Assembly (NCBI GenBank): GCA_013336525.1
Contig: JAAXTM010000012.1
Span: 1 to 64,000 of the forward strand
Reading direction: 5' to 3'
DNA: 64,000 bases
Source: Geobacteraceae bacterium
GTDB taxonomy: Bacteria; Desulfobacterota; Desulfuromonadia; Geobacterales; Pseudopelobacteraceae
Positions 56,435 to 64,000 of the stretch are shown here, in pieces; positions within the stretch are counted from its first letter, which is position 1, and every line of letters starts with the position of its first letter. Under the pieces are notes generated by a model. That model was given only the letters and a program-made list of their open reading frames with translations. It was not told the DNA's origin and searched no databases. Position numbers and translations under genes: made by a program.

Positions 56435-56578
56435 TTACAGGGTCACTGACTCGCGGTGGATAATATAACGAACATACTCAGATTGAGTCATCCGCTTTTT
56501 TGCTGCCAGTGCTTTTAATGTTTCCTTTTCTTCAGTGGTCATGCGGAGATGTACTACTTCATTTTTAAGGCGCGGCAT
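56435..56578 (-). CDS. Small ribbon-helix-helix-like protein
   Basis: Absent from ORF track: MPRLKNEVVHLRMTTEEKETLKALAAKKRMTQSEYVRYIIHRESVTL*. Confidence 0.55.
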   Translation of the reverse strand: MPRLKNEVVHLRMTTEEKETLKALAAKKRMTQSEYVRYIIHRESVTL

Positions 56579-56636
56579 TGCGGCGTTTATACAGGATAGC
56601 TGTTAAATTGTGAAGGGAAATTAAAGGGGGGGATTT

Positions 56637-56984
56637 ATGAAACTGTTACTTTACATGCTGGTCGTAATATCATTGGCCGGGTGCCACGGTGCGCCGTTTA
56701 CACTTCCGTATCAACCTCAAGCATGGGTCGAAAATGTTGATTATGAGGTTATCGGAAATACTGAATCATCGGCAGTAGGGTTCCTCCTGTTCGGATTTAT
56801 TCCTATTGTCAAAAACGATATGTACCAGAGAGCATACGAAAAGGCGTTGGCATCAAGTTCAGGAACTAATATTTTCAACCCTACCATAGAGGAATACTGG
56901 TATTTCACGCCACTCGGAAACATCTTTAAAGTTAATTTTAGTGGTCTAGCCGTAAAACGTATAAAAAAGGCACCTAAACAATGA
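56637..56984 (+). CDS. Phage-encoded lipoprotein (candidate lysogenic-conversion gene)
   Basis: MKLLLYMLVVISLAGCHG lipobox. Confidence 0.6.
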   Translation: MKLLLYMLVVISLAGCHGAPFTLPYQPQAWVENVDYEVIGNTESSAVGFLLFGFIPIVKNDMYQRAYEKALASSSGTNIFNPTIEEYWYFTPLGNIFKVNFSGLAVKRIKKAPKQ

Positions 56985-57199
56985 GCGGACTAGCCATCTT
57001 TGCCATAATCATCGGGGTAATAGGATTCTTTTTTCTCTCCAATGCCACCACGGGTACAGGAATAATATGCTTTGGCTGCCTGTTGGCTATCATAGCCCGA
57101 ATGAATCAAGCGGATAAGCACCATGCAGAAACGACCCAGGTACTAAACTCGATCAATCGGAAAGTATATGAGCTACCGTCTCCATCCGACAAAGAATAA
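56981..57199 (+). CDS. Small membrane protein
   Basis: 72 aa, two hydrophobic segments; overlaps lipoprotein gene stop and integrase start. Confidence 0.5.
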   Translation: MSGLAIFAIIIGVIGFFFLSNATTGTGIICFGCLLAIIARMNQADKHHAETTQVLNSINRKVYELPSPSDKE

Positions 57200-58283
57200 A
57201 AACCTTCAACCAGGCGAACCACGCTGGTACCAGGTCGAAATCGGTCACAGTGACAACCGAAAAACTATCGTCATGCAGTTTGAGAATGATCGCCAGGCGC
57301 AAATATACGACAACGACCAGAAACGCGCCCACCGGCCAGAAATAAGCACCATCGTTGCACCCACCCTCAATCAGATCCTGCCGGACTTTGTCGAATGGTA
57401 TGGACTACATCGACAACCGCGAGCGCTGGAAGCATGGCTGCAGAGCTGGAACAATCTATCGCCCCATTTCGGTAAACTTAAACCGAACTACCTCACCCCG
57501 GCACTGATCGACCACTATAAAAGCCATCGCCTGGCACAAAAAGCCGGTATTCGCGCAAATCTGGTCTGTAAGCGCACCGTACAAAAAGAACTCAATTGTC
57601 TATCAGGCATTATCCGTTTTGCCACTGAGCGCAATTTCTGTGAGCCGCTGCCGTTTAAAATTGCTACCTTTCCAAAATCACAAACAGCACCACGGAAAAA
57701 GATCATCCCCACCCCTGACCAAGTGGAAGCGATGCTGGCAGAAACCAGATCAGACCTCCGGCCACTCTACCAACTGCTATACTATACCGGCATGAGGAGC
57801 GAGGAGGCCCGCACGATAACAGCGGACAGCGTCAACCTGGAAAGCAACGTGATACTAATATCAGGGAAAGGGAACAAACAACGCATAGTGCCAATCATCC
57901 CGCAACTGAAACCGGTACTAGAAGAATTGAAAAAGGGGAAAAAAGCGGGGGATCTGCTGCTGATATCCAAACGATCCGGAAAGGGGTATAAGCCAAACAT
58001 CGGCAGGGTAGGGGCATCAGCAGAAAAAGCGGGGATCACCGCCCACATGAGCGCTCACATGTTCCGGCACTGTTTCGCCACCCACTGCATATATTGGGGC
58101 CTGGACACGCGAACAGTCCAGATGCTGCTCGGTCACTCGGCCATAACCACCACGCAGATGTACACAGAGCTTGCTGCAAGTTTCTTAACGCAGGAAATGA
58201 GCCGCTTCGGGAATACCCCGACGGAAACAGCCAATAAACCAAAACAAAAACAGCCGGTTAAACGTAAAGGAAAGAAACTCTGA
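57168..58283 (+). CDS. Prophage site-specific tyrosine recombinase (integrase)
   Basis: R (YYTGMRSEEARTI), HMFRHCFATH, LLGHSAITTTQMYTEL; adjacent to attR, stop TGA inside the att core. Confidence 0.92.
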   Translation: MSYRLHPTKNKNLQPGEPRWYQVEIGHSDNRKTIVMQFENDRQAQIYDNDQKRAHRPEISTIVAPTLNQILPDFVEWYGLHRQPRALEAWLQSWNNLSPHFGKLKPNYLTPALIDHYKSHRLAQKAGIRANLVCKRTVQKELNCLSGIIRFATERNFCEPLPFKIATFPKSQTAPRKKIIPTPDQVEAMLAETRSDLRPLYQLLYYTGMRSEEARTITADSVNLESNVILISGKGNKQRIVPIIPQLKPVLEELKKGKKAGDLLLISKRSGKGYKPNIGRVGASAEKAGITAHMSAHMFRHCFATHCIYWGLDTRTVQMLLGHSAITTTQMYTELAASFLTQEMSRFGNTPTETANKPKQKQPVKRKGKKL

Positions 58284-58323
58284 CGCCGTCATCTCTTGGT
58301 TCGAATCCAGGTACCCCTGCCAA
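58278..58323 (+). repeat. attR (46-bp core)
   Basis: Identical to 21898-21943. Confidence 0.95.
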
Positions 58324-58330
58324 AACTTCA

Positions 58331-58366
58331 ACGGGTTAGCTCATAACAGAGCTAACCCGTTTTTAT
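58331..58366 (+). terminator. Original host tRNA-Gln terminator, displaced to attR
   Basis: ACGGGTTAGCTC-ATAACA-GAGCTAACCCGTTTTTATT, 12-bp perfect stem. Confidence 0.75.
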
Positions 58367-58403
58367 TGTATTATCTTTGCTATAAACCCAGAAACGGCAT
58401 TTA

Positions 58404-58560
58404 AACCGCCGAACACGCAGATGAACGCCGATAAAACCAAGCATTTCATGAAAAAAGCAAACCAACCTTTTGGGTTAAAACCAATATTTTACCCAAGCCT
58501 TTGATTTCTCGCTTAGAAGCGCCTACTTCTGGCTGCGTGTATCGGCGTTCATCGGCGGTT
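58404..58560. repeat. Chromosomal inverted-repeat element
   Basis: AACCGCCGA..ATGAACGCCGATA ... TATCGGCGTTCATCGGCGGTT. Confidence 0.6.
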
Positions 58561-58626
58561 AACTGCTTTTTGTGGTATAAATACGCGACAAGACGACATA
58601 GCAACCTTTACTTAATGCTCACCCCT

Positions 58627-58881
58627 TTAGTCGTTGTGCCGATCTTTTTTATGTTTTTTTTGTTTATAGTGCCCTTTGTGCTTCCCGTTATCTTTTCTTC
58701 CTTCATACCGTTTCTCTTTCACAATAACCCTTTCCCGCTCTACGACAGTGACACGCGGTGCCGGTGGAGGTGTGCCGACACGCACACTGGCATTAGGTGT
58801 GTTGACTTCAACATTTACGGAAGCGGCAGAAAAACTGGCTGCTGCAAGAACAAGAACAATACTTCCGGCTACTTTTTTCAT
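58627..58881 (-). CDS. Hypothetical exported basic protein
   Basis: Signal peptide; Lys/His-rich C-terminus. Confidence 0.5.
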   Translation of the reverse strand: MKKVAGSIVLVLAAASFSAASVNVEVNTPNASVRVGTPPPAPRVTVVERERVIVKEKRYEGRKDNGKHKGHYKQKKHKKDRHND

Positions 58882-58938
58882 GGTTACTCTCCTATTAGTA
58901 CGTTGTTCTGGTCGTTGGCGTCATATTGAAAAATATTC

Positions 58939-59142
58939 TCAAACGACAGAATCGGTTCCAGCCTGAATTTCTTCCCGGACAGTAACCAGAAGTTCGGCGC
59001 AGATTACAATCAATTCCTGTCTCAGGCCTTCAGCCTCGGATGAAAGCTCAATATTCACCGACTCGGCAAAATATTTGAACTTGGCTACAACGTCTTCAAA
59101 CTGCTCGATACTGCAAATCATTGTTTTGGCCTCTCCTTTCAA
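58939..59142 (-). CDS. Hypothetical protein
   Basis: 67 aa ORF; no recognised motif. Confidence 0.35.
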   Translation of the reverse strand: MKGEAKTMICSIEQFEDVVAKFKYFAESVNIELSSEAEGLRQELIVICAELLVTVREEIQAGTDSVV

Positions 59143-59463
59143 ATAAAAAAACAGTAACTATCCGATAATATTTACAAATACAAAAAAACAATCTTCCAGA
59201 GTTCACCGTAATATTTTCAAATCATACTAAATCAAGCAAGCCTGGTGAAAGCTGATGACAGACTTCTTGGCGATCTCTCCGAAGTTGTATTTAATACCAT
59301 TTCAGTCCCTTGTATGCAACAACACTTCAAGCTTCGAGGCCGATTTCGTTTTTCTGTATTTACCAGCTGCTTTCTTTGACAGGCGTGTGGTGGTGAGGTA
59401 GGATAGGGGTGTGCAACGTTAATTAAGGCCATAATAAACAACCTGAATTGGAAACTTCATTAC

Positions 59464-60087
59464 ATGAGCGCAACAAAAATATACCTTGTGACCGTGCTGC
59501 TACTTGTTTCCGTTTTACTGCTGCCTTCATGCAGCAAAACGGCGCAATTGCCGTTATTGGCTTCAGATGCCACTATTCTGGCTTTTGGTGACAGCCTGAC
59601 TGCCGGAACCGGTGCTGGTGACGCCGAGAGTTATCCTGCGGTACTCTCAACTCTGACCGGACGAAAAGTAATCAATGCCGGGATTCCTGGCGAAGTTTCG
59701 GCAAGTGGTGTGCAGCGTCTGCCGGAACTGCTTGACCGGGAACGTCCCGCTCTGTTGATCCTCTGCCATGGTGGTAATGACCTGCTTGGTCGTGTGAACC
59801 ATCAGCTGATTGCTGCTAACCTGCGCTCCATGATTCGTATGGCCGGGGAGCGTGGAGTCCCGGTATTGCTGGTCGCGGTCCCTTCCCCAAATTTTTCGCT
59901 GGACCCACCCTCATTGTATGAAGAGTTGGCTAAAGAGTTCAAAATCCCTGTAGAATCGAAGGTGCTGCCGCATATTATGGGCAAGAGCTCCCTCAAGTCG
60001 GATCATATTCATCCTAATGCTGCCGGTTACCGAATGCTTGCAGAAGCTTTGGCCAAGTTGCTGAAAAAGAGCGGGGCACTCCCCTAA
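59464..60087 (+). CDS. SGNH/GDSL-family esterase (TesA-like lysophospholipase)
   Basis: ILAFGDSLTAGTG (block I), GGNDLL (block III), DHIHPNAAGY (block V); lipoprotein-like N-terminus. Confidence 0.9.
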   Translation: MSATKIYLVTVLLLVSVLLLPSCSKTAQLPLLASDATILAFGDSLTAGTGAGDAESYPAVLSTLTGRKVINAGIPGEVSASGVQRLPELLDRERPALLILCHGGNDLLGRVNHQLIAANLRSMIRMAGERGVPVLLVAVPSPNFSLDPPSLYEELAKEFKIPVESKVLPHIMGKSSLKSDHIHPNAAGYRMLAEALAKLLKKSGALP

Positions 60088-60175
60088 TATCAGAATGCGT
60101 ATCAAGGCCGATATTCTGGCGCCAGACCGAAAAGTTTCACATATCCACCGGATACTGAGTAAGGTACGGTTTTGG

Positions 60176-60439
60176 TTATCTTGATCGTCCGCCTTGTCGG
60201 AGTGGTTCAAACAGGTATTCAAGGCTGTTGACTTTAATATCATAAACAGTTTGCAGCATTTCACCGAGCTTTCCCGCCGGAAAGCCTTCACCCGCCATCC
60301 AGACAACATAGTGTTCCGGAAGGTCGATTAGCAGCTTGCCTTTATGAGCCCCGTACGGCATACGCATCTGTGCCAGTTCGAAGAGGGCCTCTGGATTGGC
60401 GTCAGATCCGGTGCAGGGGTGCAGGGTATCTTCAATCAT
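60176..60439 (-). CDS. DUF3820-family protein
   Basis: RMPYGAHKGKLLIDLPEHYVVWMAGEGFPAGKLGEML. Confidence 0.8.
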   Translation of the reverse strand: MIEDTLHPCTGSDANPEALFELAQMRMPYGAHKGKLLIDLPEHYVVWMAGEGFPAGKLGEMLQTVYDIKVNSLEYLFEPLRQGGRSR

Positions 60440-60826
60440 CTCGTCACGACTCCCTTTTGAAAATCAGGCATAAACGCCTGTTCAGTTGATGACGGCTTTT
60501 TGGTGTTGTCACCGGAATAAATTTCTATTAAACAAGTATCTATTCAACATGATTCTTCATGACCTACCCGGCGGATACTACATCCTGGAACCATTATTAT
60601 CCAGCATTAGAGTCAAACACAAGCATGACATGAAATGTCGCGTGCCAAGGCCATAACAAGGTCAATGCTTGAATACAGATCGATTCCAGAGTACAGTTTC
60701 AAAGCAGATGCCTTTGATAGGGTCCAGGCTGAAGACCTGCGGGCCAACCACTGCCGACGCCGGACGGATATTGACGTTTGAGCCGGGTAGCATTTTGAAG
60801 AACCGGATTAAAAGTGAGGTTGCCCC

Positions 60827-61291
60827 TTGAAAATATGGATTGATGCCGATGCCTGCCCGCGAGTGATTAAAGAGATCATTTTTCGTGCCTCCGAAAGACT
60901 CAGCCTGCCAGTACTGCTTGTGGCAAACAAGAGCCTGAGCAAACATAACTCCGAACTGATTGAATCCATTGTTGTCGCCGACGGTTTTGATATTGCCGAT
61001 GACTATATCGCCGAACATGCCGCAGCGGACGACCTGGTGGTCACCGCCGACATCCCTCTGGCAGCCAGAGTTGTTGCCAATGGCGGGGTTGCCCTCGATC
61101 CTCGCGGTGAGCGTTATACCGAGGAGAATGTTGGAGAGCGGCTTTCCATGCGCGACCTGATGATGGAACTTCGCTCAGAAGGCTTTGCACAGGGTGGGCC
61201 GGGCCAATTCAGTCTCACCGACCGGCAACGCTTTGCGTCATCCCTCGACAGCATGCTGACTCAGATGCTGCGTGGAAAGAGGGTGGTGTAA
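60827..61291 (+). CDS. YaiI/YqxD (UPF0178) family protein
   Basis: [25 protein letters not shown]...; [23 protein letters not shown]. Confidence 0.92.
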   Translation: MKIWIDADACPRVIKEIIFRASERLSLPVLLVANKSLSKHNSELIESIVVADGFDIADDYIAEHAAADDLVVTADIPLAARVVANGGVALDPRGERYTEENVGERLSMRDLMMELRSEGFAQGGPGQFSLTDRQRFASSLDSMLTQMLRGKRVV

Positions 61292-61293
61292 TC

Positions 61294-62259
61294 ATGGCAT
61301 CATCCAGGCAAATGAAAGCATCAAAAGCAAGAAGCTATCGGGATGAGCCACTGAACGCCCTGGAAGCAGAGATTGCCGTAACCGCGCTTCATGCCACCGG
61401 GAATTTCTCGGTGCTTCGCAAGCTGAATCTGGAAAGGGAAGCCGGTTTCACCGGAAAATCTGTAGAAGGATCAAAAATCGGACTTTGCCTCGATACTGAA
61501 ACTACCGGCCTTAACAATGCTGAAGACAAGATCATCGAGTTGGGAATAGTCGCATTTGAATTCGACCCGGTGACGGCGGAGATCATAAGGATAACCGACC
61601 GCTATAATGGTTTCGAAGATCCGGGGCGTCCGCTTCCGAAGGAGATTATTGAAATCACGGGAATCACCGATGACATGGTCCGCGGACAATCACTGGATGA
61701 TGGGCAGGTGAACCGGCTTGCCGGTCAGGCAGCGGTTGTTATTGCCCACAACGCAGGATTTGACCGCAAGTTTGTAGAAGCCCGTTTTCCGGCCTTCGCA
61801 AAGCTCAAGTGGGCCTGTTCTGTGAATCAGATCGACTGGCAGGCAGAGAGGATTTCTACCCGGGTTCTGGAATATCTGCTCTTCAAGTTCGGTTTGTTCA
61901 TAAACGCACACCGTGCCCTCGATGATGCAGAAGGGGTGCTGGGAATTCTTCTGGGAAAGCTGCCGGTCAGTAAAACTTCGGTATTCAAGGCCTTGCTGGA
62001 CAGATATGAAGAAGAGACCACAAAGATCAGCGCGGTAGGAGCGCCGTTCGACAAAAAGGATATCCTTAAACAGCGTGGTTATCGGTGGAGCGATGGATCA
62101 CAAGATGGGTGCAAGGCGTGGTGGATCAGTATCCCGACTGCTCTTGAGAGTGATGAACTAGCCTGGCTTGCCAGGGAGGTTTATTCGGATGGCTCAACTG
62201 ACAGGGTCGAGACCGGTCGGGTAAATGCGATTGATCGATTTTCCATAAGAGAACAATAA
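61294..62259 (+). CDS. DEDD-family 3'-5' exonuclease (DnaQ-like)
   Basis: LCLDTETTGLNNAEDKIIELGIVAFE; IAHNAGFDRKFVE. Confidence 0.9.
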   Translation: MASSRQMKASKARSYRDEPLNALEAEIAVTALHATGNFSVLRKLNLEREAGFTGKSVEGSKIGLCLDTETTGLNNAEDKIIELGIVAFEFDPVTAEIIRITDRYNGFEDPGRPLPKEIIEITGITDDMVRGQSLDDGQVNRLAGQAAVVIAHNAGFDRKFVEARFPAFAKLKWACSVNQIDWQAERISTRVLEYLLFKFGLFINAHRALDDAEGVLGILLGKLPVSKTSVFKALLDRYEEETTKISAVGAPFDKKDILKQRGYRWSDGSQDGCKAWWISIPTALESDELAWLAREVYSDGSTDRVETGRVNAIDRFSIREQ

Positions 62260-62298
62260 ATACGTGCTGCCGATCAGATGGTTGGTTGGTTTGTTTGT

Positions 62299-62562
62299 TC
62301 ATACCTTGCCCAACTTTCTCTCTAACCTTTCTATTACCTCGGCAACGGTTCCTTCCATATCATCCCCTCGAACAGTAAAATAGAAATACTGTCCTGTATG
62401 ATGAGACCAGTAAAGGTCTTCTACCGGAAGCGGCTCAAGCAGAGAATCGATCTGCTCATATGAGATGAACGGGTCCCCGTCTGGCCATTTTCTGTCAAGC
62501 CTGGCCTGCTGGGCATCCGTCAAAGGTATCCGGTATGTTATCGAATAGACCTCCGCCTTCAT
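62299..62562 (-). CDS. Hypothetical protein
   Basis: 87 aa ORF, no recognised family. Confidence 0.45.
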   Translation of the reverse strand: MKAEVYSITYRIPLTDAQQARLDRKWPDGDPFISYEQIDSLLEPLPVEDLYWSHHTGQYFYFTVRGDDMEGTVAEVIERLERKLGKV

Positions 62563-62616
62563 AGCCAGACACCTCCTGGGTGCCGGATCAGATCTGCCTC
62601 AGTACGCTCCATAATA

Positions 62617-63285
62617 CTATCTCCCGGTCAATTCCGGTTCAGCCATCAACAGCCTGTTTTTCGGCGTAATATCCTTCGGGATCAACTGGGTAAACACTCT
62701 GTACCGTTGAGAACGGAGCCGGGATACCCTGGCGGCATCCATTGCAAGGGGGCCGTCCATCCAGCCCTCAAGGCCGCCGAGATCTGCATCCTTGAGATCA
62801 TGACAACAGGGCAATACGGCGACGATAGCCCCGGCCTCAACCGCCTTGTCGAGAATCAAATCCGTGAGTCCACCGCAGGCATGAGCAGAGACGACCACAT
62901 CATTATGATGCAACACTACGTCATTGATATCGGTCTCCAAAAACTGGATACGGTTCTTCAGGCGTGGCCAGACGGCGTTTAGTGATTCCGTAAGTGTTGC
63001 AGCGCTCTTGGGGATGCACCGATCCACAGCAAGAGCTGTTAGGGAACTGTCATCAAGCAGCAGCATTATCTTCGCCAGAAGTCCATGCCCGCATGCCAGA
63101 TCGACTATTCGTCCCCCTCTGAAACGGCGCCGCACCCGGCGAGCAACCTCCCACGCTTCGTATAACTCTTTACGCGGCAGGCAGCCGGCATGGCAGACCG
63201 CACGAGCGATGGCGTCAAACAGGGTGTCCCCGCAAAATTTGTGGAGATCTTTTTCGGTAAGCCGGTTACGTGACGAGCGGTCCAT
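62617..63285 (-). CDS. SAM-dependent methyltransferase-like protein
   Basis: GGRIVDLACGHGLLAKIMLLL motif I; ALAVDRC motif II. Confidence 0.75.
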   Translation of the reverse strand: MDRSSRNRLTEKDLHKFCGDTLFDAIARAVCHAGCLPRKELYEAWEVARRVRRRFRGGRIVDLACGHGLLAKIMLLLDDSSLTALAVDRCIPKSAATLTESLNAVWPRLKNRIQFLETDINDVVLHHNDVVVSAHACGGLTDLILDKAVEAGAIVAVLPCCHDLKDADLGGLEGWMDGPLAMDAARVSRLRSQRYRVFTQLIPKDITPKNRLLMAEPELTGR

Positions 63286-63406
63286 GGAGTCAACTGATCC
63301 TTGTTTCAGCTATGTTGTTAGCCCGGCTGGGTGACCCAGTTTCATATCCCGCTTTTTCTTGTTTTGTTGTCTTCTGTGTAACGCCAAACTGGCGTCATTA
63401 CATACT

Positions 63407-63589
63407 TCAACCACCGCTGAAACATCCAGCGGCAGATGATGAACTCCCTGCTGATGAAAACGTCGAAAACTCTTTTTTAATTTCCACCGAGCCGCACGTT
63501 GGGCACTCCAACCCGCTGAGGTCAGCTGATTTCTGAAGCTTTTCAAAGTGGCTACCACATTTAGTGCATAAGTACTCGTAAATAGGCAT
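63407..63589 (-). CDS. FmdB-family zinc ribbon protein
   Basis: MPIYEYLCTKCGSHFEKLQK...CPTCGS. Confidence 0.9.
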   Translation of the reverse strand: MPIYEYLCTKCGSHFEKLQKSADLSGLECPTCGSVEIKKEFSTFSSAGSSSSAAGCFSGG

Positions 63590-63729
63590 TTGTGTCTTCT
63601 CCAAAAGATTATATTCAATTACTTGAATATAGTAGCCACTCTCTTTGAAGCTGTCAATGAGTTGGCCGGTTAATTATGCATCTAAGAAACGGGTTGTTAT
63701 GTTCACATGGTTTACATAAACGGCTCAAT

Positions 63730-63975
63730 TTATGCGCCCAATATTGCCATGAACCTGGGGTAATCTTTATTCAAGGTATTGATAAACGTTGCAATCAAAT
63801 CCGAGAGTAGTTCTGCTCTGAAATTATTTTTAAATGGTACAGAGATGTGGAGTGTTACGAAATCATCTTTCTCAACATATTTACAAAATGTATATTCAAC
63901 GTTAAGGGTATTGATCAGTTCCATCACCTGTTGTTTCATTTCAGGCTTATTAATACGCAAAAACTGATATGCCAC
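63730..63975 (-). CDS. Hypothetical protein
   Basis: 81 aa ORF, no recognised family. Confidence 0.4.
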   Translation of the reverse strand: MAYQFLRINKPEMKQQVMELINTLNVEYTFCKYVEKDDFVTLHISVPFKNNFRAELLSDLIATFINTLNKDYPRFMAILGA

Positions 63976-64000
63976 GATATTGACTAATCCGTCGTGGCTG

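Larger units (their letters stand above)
21898..58323. mobile_element. Complete ~36.4 kb siphovirus-like prophage integrated in tRNA-Gln
   Basis: att repeats at both ends, terminal integrase, and lysis, tail, head, packaging, replication and regulator modules between them. Confidence 0.96.

Noticed and set aside
21898-58323. CRISPR array or diversity-generating retroelement
   Set aside because: No regularly spaced direct repeats with unique spacers and no reverse transcriptase motif found in any ORF; fibre repeats are protein-level modules.
58271-58323. A second tRNA-Gln gene at attR
   Set aside because: Only the 3' 46 bp of the tRNA is present; the 5' half is integrase coding sequence.

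Overview
The host is probably a Geobacter-like member of the Desulfuromonadota (inferred from gene content; not verified). Bases 1-15.1 kb hold the S10-spc-alpha ribosomal operon, from the tuf 3' end to rplQ, including secY, adk, map and rpoA. Next come a selenium cluster (selD, yedF, mnmH/selU), a DUF1847-like gene and a four-subunit 2-oxoacid:ferredoxin oxidoreductase. At 21868 a tRNA-Gln(CUG) gene is the attachment site of a complete ~36.4 kb siphovirus-like prophage. Its 46-bp attL/attR repeats lie at 21898-21943 and 58278-58323. Host chromosome genes resume after 58.3 kb.

The most striking observation is a compact integron-like module inside the prophage (47741-49908). It has an IntI-type tyrosine recombinase with the additional domain diagnostic of integron integrases. 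Next to it is an attI-like GTTATAT core and two consecutive cassette-like units, each ended by an attC-like folded site. In both units the R'' box is a perfect 7/7 complement of the unit's own 5' core, as expected for integron cassettes. Both cassette ORFs point back towards intI and are co-directional with the phage transcript.

Other observations: a four-copy leader hairpin family with a covarying stem pair and a conserved loop, placed just upstream of the start codons of the major capsid, major tail and a fibre-like gene; an A_AAA_AAC -1 frameshift site in the tail assembly chaperone; a glycosidase-like tail protein with modular repeats; two copies of a ~118-bp inverted-repeat element; and an AT-rich ATGATG-iteron region between the primase and helicase genes.
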